From Eledone cirrhosa (taxonomy: Eukaryota; Mollusca; Cephalopoda; Octopoda; Eledonidae), in assembly GCA_964016885.1 (NCBI GenBank), contig OZ024743.1, positions 193,433,655 through 193,497,654 on the forward strand: DNA of 64,000 nucleotides, given 5' to 3'. A program made the position numbers and the translations under genes. The first letter of the stretch is position 1. The number at the start of each line of letters is the position of its first letter. A model generated the notes under the pieces. It was not told the DNA's origin. It ran no database searches and saw only the letters and a program-made list of their open reading frames with translations. Of this stretch, positions 12,701-27,200 are shown one piece after another.

Positions 12701-15700
12701 TTTGGCCACTTGTATTTGCGATTATATTCATTCAGAAAGAATCACTGGACAGATTTTACAGGCAAAATCAGCAGGAGACCTAGGGGTAGACCCTGAGCAA
12801 GATGTTTGGATAATATCCATGAGCTTGGCTGCTCTCAACTTGGGGATTCAGCCAAATCAGTTGGAGATGATTGCTTCGGACAGAACCCACTGGAAGGTGT
12901 GTTTGAGGACTCTGCTCCTATGACCATCTCAGGAGTATGTAGGCAAAGAAAAAGAAGAACCAAAGCTGGTTTTAACCAAATTGATATCAAAAGGGTTAAA
13001 TCCACAGCTAGGATAAATTATAAGAATATATTAACTACAATAAACAAAATAATATTAAAGTTTCTTCCTTATACATCTCATCTATGGAATTCTCCCCCCA
13101 GCTTCTTGCTCTCCTGACTTCCACAATTTGCAAAAATTCAAAAGCAACATCAATCACCATCTTTTCTCTTTCCTTGAATTATGTTTTTTCTGTAACCCCT
13201 TTGCATTTTAGTGGCTACAAGAATGTAGAAGAGCCTCTGGAGATATAATAGTTATACAATATTAAGAATATAAACTATGTTATCTCGAATATAGAGATAA
13301 TGATGATGATGATGATCAAGTTTGAAGCGTCAGTGTATTAGAGTTTCATCATCATCATCATCACCGTTTTACGTCCGTTCTTCCACGCTAGCATGGGTTA
13401 GACGGGTTGTCCTGTTGTGGGCAGTGTCTGGTCGGCTGACCATGTCTTGCTCATACAGGAACTGATCTGGCTTGATTTCTACAGCTGGATGCCCTTCCTA
13501 ACACCAACCTCAGTTTGTAAAATAATAATAAGAACTCAACACAAGGAAGTTGTTAAAACAGGAAAATGTCGTCAATGACATTGTCTGGTAAGATCGTTGA
13601 AACCACAGGCGGTCTAAAAGTTGATGAGTGTATATAAATGTTTGTGTGATCTTCTCTTGTCGATTTTCTTCCTTTTCTTATTTCTTCCTATCACTTCTGT
13701 TGGCCAAAACACTTCTAACTGCTGATTTCTTTCCTTTGGGGTAAATCTTACCCGACACTGCATTGAGTTCTTCCCATTATTCTACGAATATTAAGAATAT
13801 TTGTTTGGAATACAACTCGGGCTGTGCATGTTCCATTGTCATTGCTTCAGTAATAAAGTCTTGAGAAAAGCAAAGAGTGTTTGAGACTCCTTTATGACAA
13901 AAGAAACTCTTAGCATGTCTGAAATACAATGGATGAAACAACGATGAGGTGGGGAACAAATAGTAAACTGCATGCAGCATGGAATGAAACTGAAACAACG
14001 AGAATGGAACATGCACAGCCTGAGTTGTATTCCTTTATAAATGATTGCATCTGAAATTTTTATCTAAAAAAATATTTCTTTAAATTCTAGAGAAGTTTCA
14101 AAGTCACATGGAATTGGTCCATTGATTCATTTATTGGAAGATAGTAATGAAGGAGCTGTGTCTAACGCCGCAGCTGTTCTCACTAATCTTGCTCTTCATG
14201 AATCTCTGCGACAGGATGTTAAGCAGAAAGGTGTTATTAGTGCTCTTGTCAAAGCACTTAAATTTGTGTAAGTTTCTACTACTTTATACTCTTCATCATC
14301 ATCATCATCATTGTCCTCGTCATCATCATCGTCATCATCACCATCTTCATCATCATCATCATCACCACCACCACCACCATCAGAACTCTCAACAACATCA
14401 TCATCATCATCATCAGAGCTACCAACATCACCACCGTCACCACCACCACCACCATCATCACCACCACCGCCACCACCCTCACCACCACCACCACAACCAC
14501 CACCACCACCACCATCAGAACTCTCAACAACATCATCATCATCAGAGCTACCGACATCACCACCACCACCAACCACCACCACCATCACCACCACCGCCAC
14601 CACTATCACCACCACCACCATCACCAGCACCACCACCATCACCACCACCACCATCACCACCACCACCACCACCACCACCACCACCACCATCACTGCCACC
14701 GCCACCACCACAATATTGCCCTGGGCTAGTAATGGCTCAATATTTGATCCTCCCTTCTGTTTAGTGGCCATCATTCTTGGGGTTAGGATGAAATATTTCT
14801 CCAATAAACATCAAAGATATATTCTTCATTCTTCTGATAATTGTTAGTGTTACCTCATATTATTTTTACTAATAAGATTTATTATATTATTTCAGAACCA
14901 ACAAAGTAACTCAGAGCCAGGTGTTGATGGCACTTGCCAATTATGTAAACAATCCTTCATCAAGAGATGAAGTAAGTCTTAGCAATTTACACAATAATGG
15001 TACCACCTCCTCCTCCTCCTCCTTCTTCTTCTTCTTCTTCTTCTTCTTCTTCTTCTTCTTCTTCTTCTTCTTCTTCTTCTTCTTCTTCTTCTTGAGAGGG
15101 TTGTCAGGTCAGAGTTCTCAAGCATGCCTTTTAGAAGGTCCTATTATCAGAAGCAACTGTTTCCAAATGATTCAGTTGGATCCCCAAGTGGTACCATGCC
15201 AGGTGATGGATGTTATCCAACTATCTTGCTCTTGATGTACCGCTAGGACCTGTTGGCTTTGTCCTGACAATCTATCCAGCGATTTACTCTTTTGATATTC
15301 TAACCTCATGTCCATAGTACTGGAGCTGTGATTTCTCAATGCAGAGAACTAACAGCTGTACTTAGAGTAACTCCCTGATCTTTGTGTACTTAGAGTAACT
15401 CCCTGATCTTTGAGCTACACACCCTATCGAGTAACATTACTCCAGAGATCCAGAGATCCTTCAAAGAAAACTTAATATTCACAATCATATTCTTTTACTA
15501 ACTATCCAAGATAGTTCATTTACTCTAATGTTTTTTTCTCTAATTGAATCAGTTAAGAAATGCCAATGGTGTAGAAACAGTGGTGAAGATGTTGAAATCT
15601 GATAACAAAGATGTTGTGAAAAATGCAGCATGGACTATCTACATAGCAGCTGCTGATGAAACAACAGCTTTTGAGATATGTGTTTGTGGGTAAGTATCTT

Positions 15701-17072
15701 TTAAAAGAATTATTCTGCTAAAATATCGTACAAGCTTTAGGAAACTTCTTACAAGATAAAGCAGTTGGTAGTTGTTTGCATTGTAAGTTAGGATGTATGT
15801 CTTCCTTTCTAATTCTTCGCCCACTTATTCCTGAGAGGGTTGTTGGGGCAGAGTCCTGAAATACTCCTTCCAGCTGGTCCTGTCAGAAGCAACCATCTCT
15901 AACTGATCCGGTTGGGTCCTCAAGCAAGTCCAGCGAAGCTCATGGATGTTATCCAAACATCTTGATTGAAGTCTACTACCCTTGGGTTTGGTTTTTGTCT
16001 GTAAAATCTGTACAACTATTTCCTCCCGAGACATTCTAGCCACATACCTATAGTATTGGAGCTGTGGTCAAAGTGGCTGGTGACTTAGGATTACAAAGAT
16101 ATTTGGAAAATAATTCAGGAACTCATTCAGGTTTCAATCTTTTGATCATAAAAGAGAGATTGACAAAATAAATACCAGACTTGAAAAAATAAGTACCGGG
16201 AGGTTGATAGCCACAGTCTAATAACTGAAACCAGTAAAAGAGTGTCTGAGGATTTTATTTATTATATATTTATTTTTATGCTACTGATAATGATATTTTT
16301 TAAATATAACAATTTTCTATAAATTCTGTTGTAAGGAATTCCTACTATGATTTTATTTGTTTCCAAGAGGTCTGAAAACTCTCCAAGAGATTAATTTGAA
16401 CTCAAATCAACGTAGTTACTTCACCGAAGCTGCTCTTGAACGACTGTTTGACAACAACCTTTCTGCAAAGTTTTCATTTTGTGGCTACCTGGGTAAGAAA
16501 AAACAACAGCAATTTTCTTCTGATATTTAATAATAATAATAATGAAATTATTGTGTACAGTGCTCAGGTGCACTACAACTCATCAAAGGTGCATGTATAG
16601 TACTTAGAATAATGTACAAATGTCAGGAAAATGAACAGTGTACGAGTCATGAAATACATGTGTGTGTGTGTGTGTATGGAGTGGGGATATCAGGGATAGT
16701 GTTGGTGAATTTCAGGAAGCATGGAGGTTTTAAAGGATGCAGTGTCTTGACAGCTAATAACTGAAGCAGGTAGTTTATTCATCTATATCAGGGATTTCAA
16801 AGTTCATGTTCCAATCAAAAGGTCCTGGGTTCTAACCCAGGTCCATGTGATTTGAAAGTGAACTTTTTATTTGAGCAGCATGACTGAGATAGAAAATGCA
16901 TTGTGTGTGTTTGTGTGTGTAGATTTTACATATATGTATATGCATATATATATATATGTATGTATATATATATGTATGTGTATATATATATGTATATATA
17001 TATATATATATATATGTATAAATATATATATATATATATATGTGTATATATATATGTGTATATATATATGTG

Positions 17073-17103
<31 letters not shown>

Positions 17104-19177
17104 TTATATTTACATTAACTATGTTAATTAGTCTAATTTCTTAATCATGATGAAATTGCAGTCTGAGCAAAATGTACATGTCTCAGTGGCCTAGTGGTAG
17201 GTATTAGAGATGGTGGAGATCCTGGTCTGGGCTTCAATCTCAGTCATGATCTGCACTAAATTCTATCATTTGTTGTAGTGCACCTGAGCATTGTACACAA
17301 TAATTTTCATTTTCCTTATATTTTTTCCTTAAATATATTTTTTTCTTAATAGTAATATACTTTATAATATTATACCTAAATATAATTTTGTATAAACAGT
17401 GCTCTGCAAAATATAGATTTTAGTCATTTTTGAGCTGATTTAGGGTATATGATTGAAATAATTTTTATTTTAATCTTCTTTTATAATATATATATATATA
17501 TATATATATGTCATCATCATCATCATCATCATTGTTTAGTGTCTATTTTTCCATGCTTTCATGGGTTTGATGGGTTGTTCACAGTGTGAGACAAATCTGG
17601 CCAGAATTGGCCATGCTGTACCTTGCTCCGACAAGGACTATAAATTTGGCTGAGGATTTTACAGCTGGACGCCCTTCCTAACACCAACCACATTTACAAT
17701 ATATATCATCATCATCTTTGTTTAGTGTCCATCTTCCATGCTAGCATGGGTTAGACGGGAGTTGTCCCACTTGAGGAAAGGTTGGTCGGGTGACCGTGTC
17801 TCGCTCATATAGGACTATCTGGCAGGTTTTCTACGGCTGGATGCCCTTCCTAACACCAACCACATTTACAGTGTGGAACTGGGAACTTTTTACCCTGTTA
17901 CCTACACAGCCACATTACAGTGTGGACTGTGTTTTTTTTTGTTGTGACACCTACACGATCTCAATCTCATTATCTCATTTATTTGGACTGGATGTTGTGG
18001 TACCAACTTTACAGAGAGAGGGTGGTGTTGGTGGGAGTGGGAGGATAAGGTAGGGGTAGTGGATTGGGGTGTATATTTGGTTAAGAGGTGCTCACTTTGT
18101 ACATAGGCAAAGCAGGTCTTCTGTGTTATTGTCTTAGAGAGGTGCAAGTGTGTAAGGTCGGAATTTATCAGATCATCACAGGTTTTTCTGGGTCTACCTA
18201 CTCCGTAACTACCATCAATTTTGATCGCCCTGTACTTTTTTTATACAGCTATCATCTTTCATGCGCATCACGTGGCCATACCAACGTAGTTTTCTCTCAA
18301 GTAAACAGCATCTGATCCCTCTTATTCCTAATTTCTCACTTAGTTCATTTATGCTTTGCCGTTCACGTATATTACTATTACACATCCAACGGAGCATGCA
18401 TGTTTCGTTCCTTTCCAGTCTGCGCAGGTCCTCTGCACGTAATGCCCATGTCTCACTGCCATGTAGCATTGCTGTTCGTATACAGGCATCATACAATCTG
18501 CCTTTCATTTTTAGAGAGAAACCTTTTGTGGCCAACAGCGGTATAATCTCTCTGAACTTTTTCCATCCCGTTCTGACTCTGGCTACTGTACTTTCAGAAC
18601 ACCCTCCACCACTGCTGATTTCGTCACCCAGGTAACAGAAAGTGTCCACTATTTCTATAGAACCATCTGGGCATAGAAGGAGCTAGTATCCTGTGGACAC
18701 TTGGTACTTATTGCACCTGAGCATCGGTCACATATAAAGTCTACGTTCTTAGATAGTTTACCTGTGAACCCACTACATCTTTTATGTACCCATACTTTGC
18801 ATTTGGGACATAAAATGGAATTTCTGCCTACTCCTTTCCTACGCACTGAGCATGGCCATTTCCCTGAGGGCACCTGTGCCCTATTTTCCTTTCTACAAAC
18901 TAGAACTTTAGTCTTAGACAAGTTAACTTTAAGGCCTTTTGATTCTAGGCCATGCTTCCATGTTAAGAATTTCTTCTCTAGTTCAGCCATTGATTCAGCT
19001 ATGAGCGTTAGATCATCTGCATATAGGAGTTCCCATGGGCAGCCGGTCTTGAACTCCTCTGTTATAGCTTGAAGGGCAATAATAAATGTGGTGTATTATT
19101 ATGGTTGATGATTGTAGCAGCATGACTGGGGTAGGAAATGCATCATGTGTATGTGTGTGTAAATTTTAAAGAGTTAC

Positions 19178-19218
<41 letters not shown>

Positions 19219-22200
19219 TACAAACACACAGCATATTTTTATGGTTGGTATTCCATTCCTTATTCTGCAAATCTTCTATTTAACTCTTTCATTATTGTAT
19301 TTCTAATGGAATTCGCTGCCTATGTGTTTCAGAGAACTTTGAAAACAATCAAATATTTGCAGGAATTCAATATATTAATTAACTATTTCATTATTAAGCT
19401 GATATTTAGAACATTACTTAACATAAAAATATCTTAAATATGATTATGATGGAAGGATTTGATATAAGTGAAGCAAAATTGAATAATTAAATGTGTGTGT
19501 TAGTGTTGCAGGCATGATGATGAAAATGATTATGTTGGTGTGGAAGGCATGAGGCATTGAAGGAAGGAAAAAACATCATATCTAACAATTCTTCATTTAC
19601 ATTGTAAACATTTATCACTACAATAAATAAATATGGCTGCTTTGAATCATAACAGTGTTACTGTTCATACAAAAAAAGATGAAAAAAAAAACATGTGACA
19701 AATAACAACATACAGGAATAGTTACAAGTTTGGAATAGCAAAGAGTAGTTATAAGGATGAAGATGTGTGTATGGAGGGGTGTGATGGCACATGGCTTTGT
19801 GGTTAGGGTATTTGGTTTACAATCATAAGGTTGTGAGTTTGATTCCTGGTGGCGTGTTATGTCCTTAAGCAAGACACTTTATTTTACGTTGTTTCAGTGC
19901 ACTCAGCTGGCAAAAATGAGTTGTACCTGTAATTTGAATAGCTAACTTTTTCACATTCTGTATCATGCTGAATCTCCCTGAGACTACATTAAGGGTACGC
20001 ATTTCTGTGGAATGCTCAGCCACTTGCAAGTTAATTTCATGAGCAGGCTGTTCCAGATCAACTGGAACACTCATCGTTGTAACCGGTGGAGTGTCTCAGT
20101 CAATGGAGAGGTGTGGCTTGAGAAAAGATATTATCTGGATCTTGATGTCAAGCAGATTTATTAACCTGGGTGCCATGGCCTGGCTGTGGCAGTGTCGTAA
20201 CGACCACCAGTGATGGCCACAGCCAGTCATTGGCTGTCAAATTTTAGAGACCAGCAGAGTGAGAGTGAGAAAGGCTACTGAGATTGGCTTAATTACCTTT
20301 GGTTTCACATAGCTATTTCTGGTGATATTATTGCTAATTTAGCCTGAGTTTTGTACCCCTTCTATAATTTTAGAATGAGCTTTCTTATATCATAAATGCA
20401 GAACAGTTTCATGCACTTTGGTATGAAAAGGGTTAATGTGGTCACTGAAATGGATTATTTTTTAAATTGATTATTAAATAATAAAATAACGTAAATAACA
20501 TTACAAATATATTGTTATATATGTTAGATAATATATATATACATAAATAACATTAAAAATTGCTCACAATTCTTCCAGAATAACATTACAAATATAATGT
20601 TGTTGATAAACACAAATATAAACACATATAACAAATACAATTAATCATTGCGAGGAACCTCACAAAAAACAATGCATCAAAATATATGACTAGCTTGCCT
20701 TACTGAGGCGTCAAATGATGCCCATGAGGGTGCCTGGTTGTTTCAGTACCTTAGCCTCACTATCACTGGTAATATGATAGTAAAGCACTGAAACAACCAG
20801 GTACTTAGTTTAGAAAAATATTTAGACAAATATAAAAAGGAAATAGTGAAAATATTCTTATTTTGATATGCAATTTTATTCCACAGCTCCTACCAATATA
20901 ACTAGTGATGGCTTTTTCTATGCTGGTCGTCTGAAAATGGATGAAGAATTTAAGTCTTTAGATGAACTAGGTTCTCAGAAAATGAAAGACCGCAAAGCCA
21001 TTATTGTTGTTAATACAAAATTTGAGTAAGTATAGCAGAACAAATGATATTCATTGTATTTGTGCTTGAAATGTTAATAATGGTGTAATTGTATAAACAT
21101 TATCAAGTAGTAATGGGGTTTCCTTTAGATGTTCAGTGTCATAGGGCAGTTGAATGTTTCATGTCATTCAGAGACAGTCATATATATATAATGATGTCGA
21201 CGCGATGGTCCTGGTTAGTCAAATTTTTCCTGAATTCAGTCTCTTTCGTGGCTATGGTCACTGCGGCCCTTCTATCGGTCGCTGTCTTCATTTTTTTGCA
21301 AAGCTGTCTAAACGTAATGTTATAACTCTAGGGTTATATACCCTATCGAGTGCTTAGTTGCACACCGAAACTGCAATCGTTAGCTTGGCTGCAACCATGG
21401 CTTCGTTGATGCTGTACTAAATTTTGTATTATTATCTCCTAGAACTAACCATTAATTGATTAATTTAATTAGACAATTCTATTGATCGATTAATGGTTTA
21501 TGTTTGTTTGATAACTTCTAGTTGAGTGCTTAGTTCGGTTTGTGTAAGGGAATCTTTATTCATTGTTCCAAATTTTGAATTGACCGCCAAAATCAGGGGT
21601 TACCTCCCTTTGGGAAAACCATGTGTTTGCTAGCAGCGCTTACTCTAGCATAAAACACCCGAGCGGACTAGAACGAAAAACTTGTTGACGAAGTAAAACT
21701 CCATTGTTCTATCTTCAAAAACCATTAACTTGCAGACCCCTGCAAGTGGATTTTGTTGATTTCGGATTTACAGAAACCTAGCGGAGATATTGTGGATTAC
21801 ATGTGATGTATGTTATATGGTATATATTATATGTATTATGTGTTATGTATGTTGTCGACGTGATGGTCCAGGTTAGTCAAATTTTTCCTGAATTCAGTCA
21901 CTGCGGCCCTTCTATCGGTTGGTGTTTTCATTTTGCCTTCATATAACCTATTGAGTGCTTAGCTGCACATCGAAACTGTATTCGTTAGCTTGGCTGCAAC
22001 CATGGCTTCGTTGATGCTGTACTAAATTTTGTATATATATATACATATCAGGGCTTTCGTGATGATTTCTTTTGAATGAAACAGTTCAGGTCCTGTAGAA
22101 GCCATTTCTATACAAAAAATTTTCCTGAGTTCAGTTTTTTTTGTTGCTATGGCAATGCAGCCAGACTGTCGGTCGCTATATTTGATTTGCAAAGCTCTCT

Positions 22201-22849
22201 AAACTTATTGTTATAACTCTGGGGTAATATTCTCCATCGAGTGCTAAGCTGCATTCCGAATCTGCATTCATTAGCTTGGCCGCCGCCAAAAGCTTCGTTG
22301 ATGCTGTACTAAAATTTGTATATATATATATATATGAGGGTGTTAAAGTTTGCTTGAAGCATTGTGAAATGTGTAAAATACGTAGTTAAGAAAGCCACAA
22401 CAATGCAGAGGGAAATCTCAAGGTAGGAAGTGAATGATAGATAGGAGAAACAGGTGAAAGTGAAAATTGAGAGAGACAAAGATGAAAACAAAACAAAGGT
22501 AGAAGGGTTACCGTAGTGGAGATTTAATCCCAATATTTCGAGCTCACGCCCATCAACGGGGGAAAATTCCAAAAGAGGGGGAACAGGCCAAGCGGAGAAA
22601 GTTGTGATGTCGTTAAGACAGGAATGCCAACCATGCCCCCCCCCCCCCCCTTTTGGAATTTTCCCCCGTTGATGGGCGTGAGCCCGAAATATTGGGATTA
22701 AATCTCCACTACGGTAACCCTTCTACCTTTGTTTTGTTTTCATCTTTGTCTCTCTCAATTTTCACTTTCACCTGTTTCTCCTATCTATCATTCACTTCCT
22801 ACCTCGAGATTTCCCTCTGCATTGTTGTGGCTTTCTTAACTACGTATTT

Positions 22850-22931
<82 letters not shown>

Positions 22932-24160
22932 TTCTAAATGCTTCCACTTCAGACTAAACTAAAGCTGGCACACTTTAAAATTAACACCCTAGACAAATTA
23001 ACCCATTAGCAATGTATACTTCTCCAAGATTCCAGAAACCTCTGACAACTATATAATGCAGACCAAGCAACCACATAGAGATACCCAAATCAGCTAGCCC
23101 TGGAGGGCTTCCATGAAGATAATCGGATAAATGGAAGCATTCAGGTGTCAAACTAAATGCTTTACATTCCCCTGAATCTGGAAGTTTCTGCTGAAGATAG
23201 AATGGGTATTCCAGTGGCTCTGAACCTCTTTTTGTGGCAAAACTTTCTCCATTCCTCTAAATCTGAAATTTCTGTTAGGGATGGAATTAGTATTTCAATA
23301 ACTCTGAATCTTCTTTGTGACAAAAAAAAAAACAAGGTCAATGTTGATGATTTCTTCTAAGAAAATATACCAAGTAGATATTTTCAGAAGTAATTAACCC
23401 CTTCAAACCAATCCCAGCTGGAACTTGTATCCACTCCTCAAAGGGTCTCTCACAGCAGTCTGCCAACACAACTATCCCCCCTTCTTCTACCCTCTTCTAC
23501 TACCAGTCACAACCAAGCTATAAGCAGAGAAGGATGGACAGAGAAATGAACTCTCTTCTCTTATTTAATTATTATTATTATCACTATTTTTACAAATATG
23601 CAACTTAACAATATTCTGCATATCCGCAATTGACAATGCATATAATGCTGAAACCGGTATTGTAAATAAATTAATGTTGTGATATGGAGGCACATGGCTT
23701 AGTGGTTAGAGCAATCGAAAGGTTGTGAGTTCAATTCTCAGACCGGGTGATGTGTTGTTTCCTTGAGCAGGACACATTATTTCACATTGCTCCAGTTTAC
23801 TCAGCTGTAGAAATGAGATGATAGGACTGGGGTCCCTATCATTCCACTGCAAAGTGGTCATAGAGGTGCCACGGCAAAAAAGCACCCAGCCCACACTGTA
23901 AAGTGGACGTGGAGGAGCCACGGAAAAAAAGCACCCACCACTCACTGTAAATGAGGTTGGTGTTAGGAAGGGCATCCAGATGTAGAAATCAAGCCAGAAT
24001 CAGTTCCCGTCCCACCCATGCAAGCAGGGAAAAGCGGACGTAAAATGATGATGATGATATCTCACTGAAAAAAATCTCTTCAACATTTTCTACTGAAAAA
24101 ATCTTTTTCCTTTCTACTATTTGTTTATATATATCAACCCGTGGGTTACTTTTCTACATT

Positions 24161-24207
<47 letters not shown>

Positions 24208-27200
24208 TAGAAAAGCTTCTACAGGACTAGAACTGTTTCATTCATGAGAAATCATCATGAGCTTCCTGATGATTTCTCATGAATGAAACAGTTCTAGTCC
24301 TGTAGAAGCTTTTCTATATTAAAACATTTATACTCTGCTATGTATTGAGTACCTTACTTACTGTGGTTACCCCCGATTCAACCCGGAATAACTTATATAT
24401 ATATAACAGTCAATCGACAAGGTCCCAGACCTCATTCACTTAACAAATGAAACAATCTTCCTCTTCTTCTTCTTGCTGCTGCTTTTGCTGCTGTTGCTAC
24501 TACTACTACTACTACTACTACTACTGCTACTGCTGCTGCTGCTACTGCTGCTGCTACTACTATTACTACTGCTACTACTACTACTACTACTACCCTCACC
24601 ACTATTACTGTAATGACCTTCTGCTACTTGTGTGTTGTACAATATTTCTGACTTGTTATGTCTTGTTCAGTAGATAACTATGATATTTCTCTTTGTAGGA
24701 CTCAGACAAAAGAAGAGGAAAAACGGGAAGAGTGTCACACCTCACAACTGGTTAGGATACTTAAAATAAAAATGTAAGCATTCATGATTAAATATTGTGG
24801 AGGTGCGTGGCCAGTGGTAAGGGTGTTGGACTTATGATCATAATGTTGTGGGTTTGATTCCAGGGTTGGGTTGCATGTTGTGTTCTTGAGCAAAACACTT
24901 CATTTCATGTTGCTCCAGTGTACTTAGCTGAAAATGAGTACCAGAAATAGTTGGTGGTTTAACCCTGAGATGGACAGGTGTCCTCTCCAGGGGAGAGTCT
25001 TGTACTCTCAGTTGCTTCACAACATGAAACTGGTATAAGTACCCTCCTAACGAGCCTTCTGACTTAAGACAGACTTTATATGATTAACGCATTAGCATTT
25101 AAACCAGCCGTATCCGGCCATTATTCTCTCACCTCTTTCTGTTCAAACCGGCTGTAACCGGCCACTCATACTTATGTTTAGGTATTGTTCTCAAAATAAA
25201 TAATATCAAAATCTCCTAGATTCAATATTATGTGAGATAATTATGTGAGATAAAGCCTTTACCATGAAAATATAATAGTAAATATAGAGTAATGTAAATG
25301 CTAAAGAGTTAAATATAACAAGGCATTCTGTATGACACACTAATGATTCTGCACTTTCATCATCCTTATTGAGCAATGAATATTGATTTCTAATTTAGGC
25401 ACAGAGCCAGCAAATATTTGGGGAGGGGTAAAGTTGATTAAATCAACCCAGTACTTAACTGGTATTTTATTTTATCAACCTGGAAGAATGATCTTGATAA
25501 CTGACTGTAGAGAGTTCTACATCTCATAATGGTTTTGATAACTAATTGTAGAGTTGTTAATAAGTGAACTGTAAAAATAGATTTTCAAATCTTGTACCAC
25601 AAAAATTTCACACGTCTAGGGTTTATATCAATTTTAAGTAGAATCCCTGTTTTGATTGAAGTGAGAACATTTTAAGTTCTTTTGAGTGGGTGAGAGGGAA
25701 TATGAAAATTCTTTTTGTCATATCTGACACAAATCTAAGGCAGTTTCTAGTGGTTTGGTATGAAAAGGGTGTATTGATTGATAGGTGGAAACAGCTTAAC
25801 CCTTTGACCCTATTATCTCACATAATGAATCATAAATTTGTTTTATAGCCTGTATTCCTTTATTTTTGAGTTATCTCCCTTCTTATTTGTACTTGTTAGT
25901 GGATGTTGAACATTTTGAAAAATTCATTTTAGGCGGGCACGAACTCATAAAGATCGATATGACAAGACTAAAGAGGATGAAGAATCTTCTACAATAACTG
26001 GTGACGAAAAATCCGTGATAGGATCGGAGAGTGAAGAAAAGAATTTTGTCCTACCTGAAGATCCTGAGCTATGTACTTATGTAGAGGAAGTGATTAAAGA
26101 TGTTTCTAATGTGAATAGCATTCAAGAACAAATCATTACATTAGCAAAGTAAGTGGTGGAAATATTATCTTCTTCTTCTTGCTCTTGCTCAACGAAGCCA
26201 AGATCATCAGAAGCATAATGGTGCTTAGAGCTGACCAGAACCACCAGTGCCCTCCATCACTGGTGGTTCTGTGCCAGCTCTTCTGCATCCGCCAAGCTGA
26301 TGTTGAGCCCCCGGAGATCTTCCCTGATGACATCCAGCCATGTGATGCAGGGCCTGCCACAGGGTATCTTCCAACCTGCAGCCACTGTATCAAACGTGAG
26401 TAAGGCCCTGGTAGGATGATCTGATGGAAAGTGGAGGACATGTCCGTACTAGTGCATGTGGTGGATAGCTATGAGACGGGAAGCTGTGGGGTGATGCATG
26501 GGTGCATACAACACCTTCTTGGAAACGTGGTGGTGCATCTGATGTTTTTGATGGTCTTCAGCTCTCTGCTATCAAAGTTGTCGATCCTCTTTGCCAGTGT
26601 CTTTGTGAGGAGGAGAATGGAGATATTATTGATTTCAAATTTAGGCATAAGGCTAGCAGATTTAGGGTGAAGGGCAAGGTTGATTAAATTAACCCCTGTA
26701 CATGACTGGGTCTTTATTTTAACAATCCTGCAAGAATGAAAGACAAATTTGGGGCAAGGTCAGATTCAATGGGGAAAGGGGGTAGGGGTCAATTGTCCTG
26801 GGGCGCCTGCAATGGGGGGGGGGGCTCAGTAGCAACGACCATAGAAATTTATTTGTGCCCTCATACAGTGGAACCTTGGTTCACAAACTTAATCCATTCC
26901 TGAAGGACGTTCATCACCTGAAATATTTGTAAATCGAAACTATTTTTCCCATGTGAAATCTTGAGAGAGAAATACAGTGATAGAGAGAGACTGAGTGTGA
27001 AAGACAGAGATAGATATATTCCCGGCAATATTCCAAGCTTGTTGCCAGCCATTGTTGCCAGCTTGCTTGTTCATTACTCAAGATACCGTTCATGAACCGA
27101 AAAGTTTTATGTTTGGAAAAATTGTTCATGATGAACTGAGGTTCCTCTGTATAAACGATTTGGCCCTTTTGTATTGGAATTGATTCTCTTTCTCCATTCT

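Noticed and set aside
14147..14847. Long His-, Pro- or Ser-rich frames
   Set aside because: They begin in ARMC3 exon e8 in the wrong frame or in the intron, and run through the ATC/ACC microsatellite.
18655..18990. Stand-alone zinc-finger (PHD) gene on the minus strand
   Set aside because: The finger is flanked by reverse transcriptase sequence and repeated in every LINE-1 copy, so it belongs to the retrotransposon.
23682..23760. Possible tRNA gene (A and B box-like sequences)
   Set aside because: The same head recurs at several places joined to LINE-type tails and no acceptor stem closes. It is a tRNA-derived SINE.
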